A stretch of 64,000 nt of DNA from Paracoccus marinus (GTDB lineage Bacteria > Pseudomonadota > Alphaproteobacteria > Rhodobacterales > Rhodobacteraceae): NCBI RefSeq assembly GCF_007018965.1, contig NZ_VJYZ01000001.1:1-64000 (forward strand). Direction: 5' to 3'. Of the stretch, positions 60,318-64,000 are shown in pieces. Position 1 is the stretch's first letter. Each line of letters starts with the position of its first letter. A model generated the notes under the pieces. The model saw only the letters and a program-made list of their open reading frames with translations, was not told the DNA's origin and ran no database searches. The translations under genes were made by a program, and so were the position numbers.

Positions 60318-61358
60318 TCACCCAGCCTCGTCCGCAAAGGCCACCCTGCCCCGCCCGGCCACCTTGGCCGCGTACAGCGCCCGGTCCGCGTCGCCCATCA
60401 TCCGCGCCGCGTCGGGCGCGTCGTAGCTCGTCGACATCGCCACGCCGAGGCTCGCCGACACGCGGCAGGACACGTCGTTAAGCACCACCGGCTCCTCGAT
60501 CCGGCGCACGATCCGGCGGCCCAGCCGCCGCAGCGCCGTGCGATCGACCAGCCCGGGCATGACCAGCAGGAACTCGTCGCCGCCCATGCGCGCCACGCTG
60601 TCGTCCGCCCGCGTGACCTGACGCAGTTTCAGCGCGGTGACCCGCAGCATGTCGTCGCCGGCCGCGTGCCCGTGGGTGTCGTTGATGCCCTTGAACAGGT
60701 CGAGGTCGAGATGGATCAGGCTGAAGGGCAAGCCCGGCATGTTGCGGAACCCCGCCGCCGCCTGGACCGCCAGCCCGATCGCGACCTCGGCGCCGCGCCG
60801 GTTGTGAAGCCCGGTCAGCGGATCGGTGAAGGATTCGACCTCGGCCGCCCGCCGCGCTTCCTCGAGCCGCAGGTTCGAGCGGGAAAGTTCGGCGAGCATC
60901 GCCCCGTTCGCCTCGTGCAGAAACAGCATCTCCATGGCGAGTTCCGCGCCCGCGAAATCCTGATCGGTCAGGCCGAAGCGCGCGACCGCCTCCGCAAGCC
61001 CGATCCCGAAGCCCAGGTTGATCACGACGCCCCCGCCCGGCGTCCGCATCGCGTCGCCGCGCAACGTCACGGCGGGGCGTTCGCGCAGCCGCAGAAACAG
61101 GCGGCCTTCGTCGGGAAGGTCGGGGGACGGGCTGCCATCGCGCGCGGCGCGCAACGGCTCGAACGCGGCGGCGAAGCTGCCCGCGTCGCCGATCAGCTTG
61201 CGGATCGTCCGACCCGCATCCGAGATCCGCCCGTCGGGATGCAGGTGAACCGCCATCGGCAGCAGCGCCCAGGGCGCCGCAAGGGCGCCGCCCGGCGGCA
61301 CCGCCGCGTTGACCGGCAGCCCTGCGACCGCGGACCCCTCGGGCCCGGCAAAACTCAT
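60318..61358 (-). CDS. Diguanylate cyclase with HNOBA-like N-terminal domain
   Basis: 346 residues. The first 165 or so resemble the HNOBA domain that accompanies haem-NO-binding proteins (MAVHLHPDGRISDAGRTIRK, INLGFGIGLAEAVARFGLTD, LAMEMLFLHEANGAMLAELS). The GGDEF domain follows (FTDPLTGLHNRRG, SVARMGGDEFLLV) with an intact RxxD inhibitory site (RADD, five residues before the motif). It should make c-di-GMP and be product-inhibited. Its ATG overlaps the H-NOX-like stop by four bases, so the two proteins likely form a sensor pair, as described for Dinoroseobacter shibae. Confidence 0.85.
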   Translation of the reverse strand: MSFAGPEGSAVAGLPVNAAVPPGGALAAPWALLPMAVHLHPDGRISDAGRTIRKLIGDAGSFAAAFEPLRAARDGSPSPDLPDEGRLFLRLRERPAVTLRGDAMRTPGGGVVINLGFGIGLAEAVARFGLTDQDFAGAELAMEMLFLHEANGAMLAELSRSNLRLEEARRAAEVESFTDPLTGLHNRRGAEVAIGLAVQAAAGFRNMPGLPFSLIHLDLDLFKGINDTHGHAAGDDMLRVTALKLRQVTRADDSVARMGGDEFLLVMPGLVDRTALRRLGRRIVRRIEEPVVLNDVSCRVSASLGVAMSTSYDAPDAARMMGDADRALYAAKVAGRGRVAFADEAG

Positions 61359-61945
61359 GCCGCGACCTCGCCCGCGAGGCCGGAGCCGCCCGCAACCAGC
61401 GCGAAGCTGCGGCCGCTGGCGAACCGGCGCTCCGGCACCTCGACGACGATGCGGTGCCCCGGCCCCGTCGTGATCAGCGCCAGCGCCCCATAGTCATCCG
61501 CCATCTGCCGCAGGATACCGGCCATAGCGCAGATCCACAGCCGATGCCCGCCCGGAAGGGTAATGCAGAACGCATCGCTCCACGTTTCGGACACCCGAAG
61601 CGGCGGCAGACCCAGGCCGCGCACGACCATCTCGGCCCGCCCCGGGAGCTGGTCGAGCGATTGCAGGAACTCGCCGTAGTCGCGCCCGCCGAAACGCAGA
61701 AGCCTTCGTATCGCCTCGACCTGGGCGAGCCAGGCGCCGGCATCCTCGGCAAGATCGCTCGGGCGAACGGCCACCCGCCGCGCCGCGCGCGCGATCAGCC
61801 GCGCCGTGACCGCGTCGGGCTGCGCGCGCCAGGAATGGAACCCTTGCGCGTCGACGCCGCAGGCGACCGCGACCTCGCGCCAGACCCCCTCGCCATAGCG
61901 CGCGCGCAGGAACTCCTCGACGAAACGATTGACCAGACCGTGCAT
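61355..61945 (-). CDS. H-NOX (haem NO-binding) domain-like protein, probably without the usual haem ligand
   Basis: 196 residues. The N-terminus MHGLVNRFVEEFLRARYGEG and the general length and helical pattern fit H-NOX proteins. By eye, FLQSLDQLPGRAEM aligns with the segment that in canonical H-NOX holds the proximal haem His (FLMMMDEVHLQL), leaving Pro101 at the ligand position; the YxSxR propionate motif is also not recognisable (region CITLPGGHRLWIC). Remaining histidines are at 2, 37, 134 and 164. It may bind haem differently, or not at all. Coupled to the diguanylate cyclase by ATGA overlap. ATG 61945. Confidence 0.78.
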   Translation of the reverse strand: MHGLVNRFVEEFLRARYGEGVWREVAVACGVDAQGFHSWRAQPDAVTARLIARAARRVAVRPSDLAEDAGAWLAQVEAIRRLLRFGGRDYGEFLQSLDQLPGRAEMVVRGLGLPPLRVSETWSDAFCITLPGGHRLWICAMAGILRQMADDYGALALITTGPGHRIVVEVPERRFASGRSFALVAGGSGLAGEVAA

Positions 61946-61995
61946 GACCGACTCCTTCAAGGGCGCATGCTTGGCACGGAAGGCTGAAGAAATCG

Positions 61996-62283
61996 TCAAT
62001 GCCGCCGCAGCGGCGCCACCTGCCCCGCCTCGAGCGCTGCGCGGGCATAGGCAATGCGTTCCGGCCTCAGCCCCGAGGCGCGGGCGAAATCCAGCAGGCG
62101 CTGGTCGCTTTCGCACAGGAAATCCAGGATCGCCGCCGCGAACTCGGTCCGGTAGGCGGCCGCGCGCAGATCCTGCGCCTGAAGTCCGCTGGCGGCCATC
62201 AGCTCTGCCAGAAGGTCGGGATTCGCGGCGAAATGCATGATCGCCGCCTCGGTCATCCCGGACAGTTCAGCGTGCGAGATCAT
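61996..62283 (-). CDS. DUF3572 family protein
   Basis: 95 residues, all helical: MISHAELSGMTEAAIMHFAA, DLLAELMAASGLQAQDLRAA and a FLCESDQRLLDFARASGL block match DUF3572, common in alphaproteobacteria and without known function. ATG 62283 is the first start giving family-like length; the frame extends upstream without a conserved start. Divergent from the PleD-like gene; it may be the first gene of the H-NOX operon (50-bp gap). Confidence 0.78.
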   Translation of the reverse strand: MISHAELSGMTEAAIMHFAANPDLLAELMAASGLQAQDLRAAAYRTEFAAAILDFLCESDQRLLDFARASGLRPERIAYARAALEAGQVAPLRRH

Positions 62284-62303
62284 GTGGACCGTCTGTGCGC
62301 ATC

Positions 62304-62318
62304 GAAACGCTTTGTTAA
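62304..62318. promoter_or_regulatory. Weak candidate CtrA binding site between DUF3572 and pleD-like genes
   Basis: On the minus strand TTAAC-AAAGC-GTTTC, sharing TTAAC and GTT with the TTAAC-N5-GTTAAC consensus but diverging at the last positions. It lies in the 85-bp divergent promoter region; CtrA control of this c-di-GMP block would fit related species. Confidence 0.35.
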
Positions 62319-62368
62319 GCTTTGTCCTCCAGAGTGCTGAAACGAGGCGTGGAAGTAAAGGGAAGCGC

Positions 62369-63784
62369 ATGGGCGACTGCATCCTTGTCCTGGACGGCGC
62401 GGCGACCAGCCGGATCACGATGAAGGTGCGTCTGTCGGGCGCCTGCTACGAGGTCGCGACCGCGCCGTCGCTGGACGAGGCGCTGTCGGCGCTGCGACGC
62501 GGGACGCCGCAGATGATCCTGGTGGGCGGTGCCGCGGGCGACATGCCGGTCGTCGTGTGCTGCGCGCGGCTTGCGGCCGAGACGATGGGGACGATCCCGA
62601 TCATCGCGATCACCGAACCCCAGGACCGGGTGCGGGCGCTGCGCGCGGGCGCGTCGGCGGCGATTGACCGGCCGGTGGACGAACCGCTGCTGCTCGCCCG
62701 CATCCGCGGGCTTCTGCGCGACGCGCAGGGCATGGCCGTGCCGGTCGGACCGGCCGATGGCGCGGCCCTGCAGCCGATGGGGATGGCCGAGGCGGCGGCC
62801 GCATTCATCGGCCCTGAGGGGGCCAAAGACGCGGACCTGCGCGGGGCGTCGATCGTGCTGGTGGGGCAGCCGGGGGCCGGGTCGCTGATGTGGCGGCGCG
62901 CTGTGCAGGCGCGGCTGAACCTGGCAGTTCAGTTCTGCGAGCCCGAGCGGGCGCTGTCGGACGCGGCGCAGGGGCGCGCGGCCGATCTTTACCTGATCGC
63001 GGGCGGCGCCGGCGCGGCGGGCCTGCAACTGCTCTCCGAACTTCGCTCGCGCCCCGCCTCGCGCGAGGCGTCGTTCCTGATGCTGCTGCCGCGCGACCGG
63101 GCCGATCTGACCGCGGTGGCGCTGGATCTTGGCGCCAACGACGTGCTGTCGGACCCGCCCGATCCCGCGCACGAGGAAGAGGTCGCGTTGCGGATCGCGG
63201 CACAGCTGCGCCGCAAGCTCGCGGCCGACAGGTCGCGGCAGGCGGCGGCGCGGGATCGCAGGCTCGCCTGGTCCGACCCCCTGACCGAGCTGCCCAACCG
63301 CCGGCACTTCCTCGCCCGCATGGCCGAGCTCGGGACGGCCGGCATCGGCGCGGCGGTCGTGGCGCTCGACATCGACCGCTTCAAGCGGGTCAACGACCTG
63401 CACGGCCACGCGGCGGGCGACGAGGTGCTGCGCGTGGTCGCGCGCCGGATGCAGGCGGTGCTGCCCGAAAGCGCGCTGCTGGCGCGCGTCGGCGGAGAAG
63501 AGTTCCTGGCGGTGCTGCCGCGCGGCGGCGACCGGGCCGGGGCCGAGATGGCCGACCGGCTGCGCGCGGCGGTATCGGGCTCGCCAGTCCCGCTGCCCGA
63601 CTGCGCCGGGGGCGGCGCGCTGAGCGTCACCGTCTCGGCCGGGATCGCCGTCGATCAGGGCGGCATGTGCGCGAGCGCGGCGGGGATCGAGCTGCTTCTT
63701 GCGCGGGCCGACGGCGCGATGATGCAGGCAAAGCTGTCCGGCCGCGACCGATCGGTCCGACACGGGGCGCCCGTTGCGGCCTGA
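62369..63784 (+). CDS. PleD-like response regulator/diguanylate cyclase with two degenerate receiver domains
   Basis: 471 residues, PleD layout: receiver 1 (residues 1 to about 120), receiver 2 (about 155-285), GGDEF domain (SDPLTELPNRRHFLARMAEL, LLARVGGEEFLAVL). Receiver 1 lacks the phosphoacceptor: the strand that should end in Asp reads QMILVGGAAGD, with Gly53; the acidic pair is reduced to one Asp (ILVLDGA). Receiver 2 is likewise degenerate (DLYLIAGGAG). The inhibitory RxxD is absent (PESA). It can probably make c-di-GMP but not be switched by Asp phosphorylation. AAAGGG at 62358-62363 and GGAAG precede ATG 62369. A gene order with pleD near the H-NOX pair suggests joint signalling. Confidence 0.85.
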   Translation: MGDCILVLDGAATSRITMKVRLSGACYEVATAPSLDEALSALRRGTPQMILVGGAAGDMPVVVCCARLAAETMGTIPIIAITEPQDRVRALRAGASAAIDRPVDEPLLLARIRGLLRDAQGMAVPVGPADGAALQPMGMAEAAAAFIGPEGAKDADLRGASIVLVGQPGAGSLMWRRAVQARLNLAVQFCEPERALSDAAQGRAADLYLIAGGAGAAGLQLLSELRSRPASREASFLMLLPRDRADLTAVALDLGANDVLSDPPDPAHEEEVALRIAAQLRRKLAADRSRQAAARDRRLAWSDPLTELPNRRHFLARMAELGTAGIGAAVVALDIDRFKRVNDLHGHAAGDEVLRVVARRMQAVLPESALLARVGGEEFLAVLPRGGDRAGAEMADRLRAAVSGSPVPLPDCAGGGALSVTVSAGIAVDQGGMCASAAGIELLLARADGAMMQAKLSGRDRSVRHGAPVAA

Positions 63785-63947
63785 CGGGCGCAGTTTCCGG
63801 CGCTGACTTGCACCGCGCGGCAGGCTCCGGTCGATAGCCCGGCTGCGGCACGCGGTCGCGCGTTGCGGGCGCCGTGCGCCCGGCGCCTTTCAACCCCGGT
63901 CACGCGCGCGTATATCTTGGCGGATCAGATCGCCCGAAGGATTTCAG

Positions 63948-64000
63948 ATGCACGCCGCCGCGCCCCGATCCGTTTCCGACATCCCTCCGGCCGGCGCTTC
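63948..64000 (+). CDS. Start of an unidentified gene (runs off right edge)
   Basis: ATG 63948 opens MHAAAPRSVSDIPPAGA, with GAAGG eight bases upstream and a TATATC sequence about 35 bp upstream. Only 17 residues are visible, too few to identify. The upstream 160 bp contain no other gene. Confidence 0.4.
   Translation, partial: MHAAAPRSVSDIPPAGA

Overview
The window is GC-rich chromosomal DNA from an alphaproteobacterium, most likely a Rhodobacterales (Paracoccaceae/Roseobacteraceae) species. Clues are ctrA next to its inhibitor sciP, a tRNA-His with A73 and no encoded G-1, a ProRS without editing domain, the ribE/ribB/ribH/nusB block with nrdR-ribD nearby, hdaA, mmcB, kpsC/kpsS and GANTC methylation sites.

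Region 1-6279 is an accessory island: the tail of an unidentified gene, a PtuB-like HNH endonuclease, a type I restriction R subunit (hsdR), a complete IS3-family element, and a GIY-YIG/DUF4357 nuclease gene whose 5' end is missing where the IS sits. Its A+T content is visibly higher than the rest, and it abuts the 3' end of a tRNA-Ser(GCT) gene, the usual integration target of such islands.

From 6280 the sequence is mostly core genome. 6.5-13.7 kb: a rhamnosyltransferase-like protein, ychF, trpA, hdaA, an AI-2E-family permease, proS. 13.7-19.3 kb: a tightly overlapping minus-strand operon for a haem-copper cytochrome oxidase (subunit II with cytochrome c domain, fused subunit I-III, small membrane protein, CtaG-like factor, tri-haem cytochrome c), followed by tRNA-His. 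19.6-22.2 kb: DUF6324, mmcB, a compact promoter-terminator unit (candidate sRNA or 30-residue peptide), and a DUF481 outer-membrane protein. 22.2-32.0 kb: riboflavin genes (nusB, ribH, ribB-X, unknown, ribE; ribD, nrdR) split by an oppositely oriented capsule module (kpsS, wza-like, kpsC). 32-43.6 kb: rmuC, a flavin reductase, an Stf0 sulfotransferase, rpoD, dnaG, a TetR regulator, an FMN-dependent alpha-hydroxy-acid dehydrogenase, an alpha/beta hydrolase, rplY. 43.6-52.3 kb: FkbM methyltransferase, trmFO, gluQRS, hisI, a Fe-S scaffold-like protein, a 37-residue membrane peptide, recG, ligA. 52.4-58 kb: ctrA, sciP, mnmA, gpx, sufE, a GNAT enzyme, rpmA, rplU. 58-64 kb: uup and a c-di-GMP block of an HNOBA-like diguanylate cyclase, an H-NOX-like partner, DUF3572 and a PleD-like diguanylate cyclase.

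The points most worth a second look are the CtrA/SciP/CcrM signals (candidate CtrA boxes at ctrA, sciP and the pleD-like/DUF3572 promoters; six GANTC sites in 109 bp upstream of rpoD), an H-NOX-like sensor apparently lacking its haem ligands beside a diguanylate cyclase, a PleD-like protein with two receiver domains lacking phosphoacceptors, and the small RNA or peptide unit near 20.5 kb. I see no clear, entirely new multi-gene system. All homology calls were made by eye from the translated sequence.
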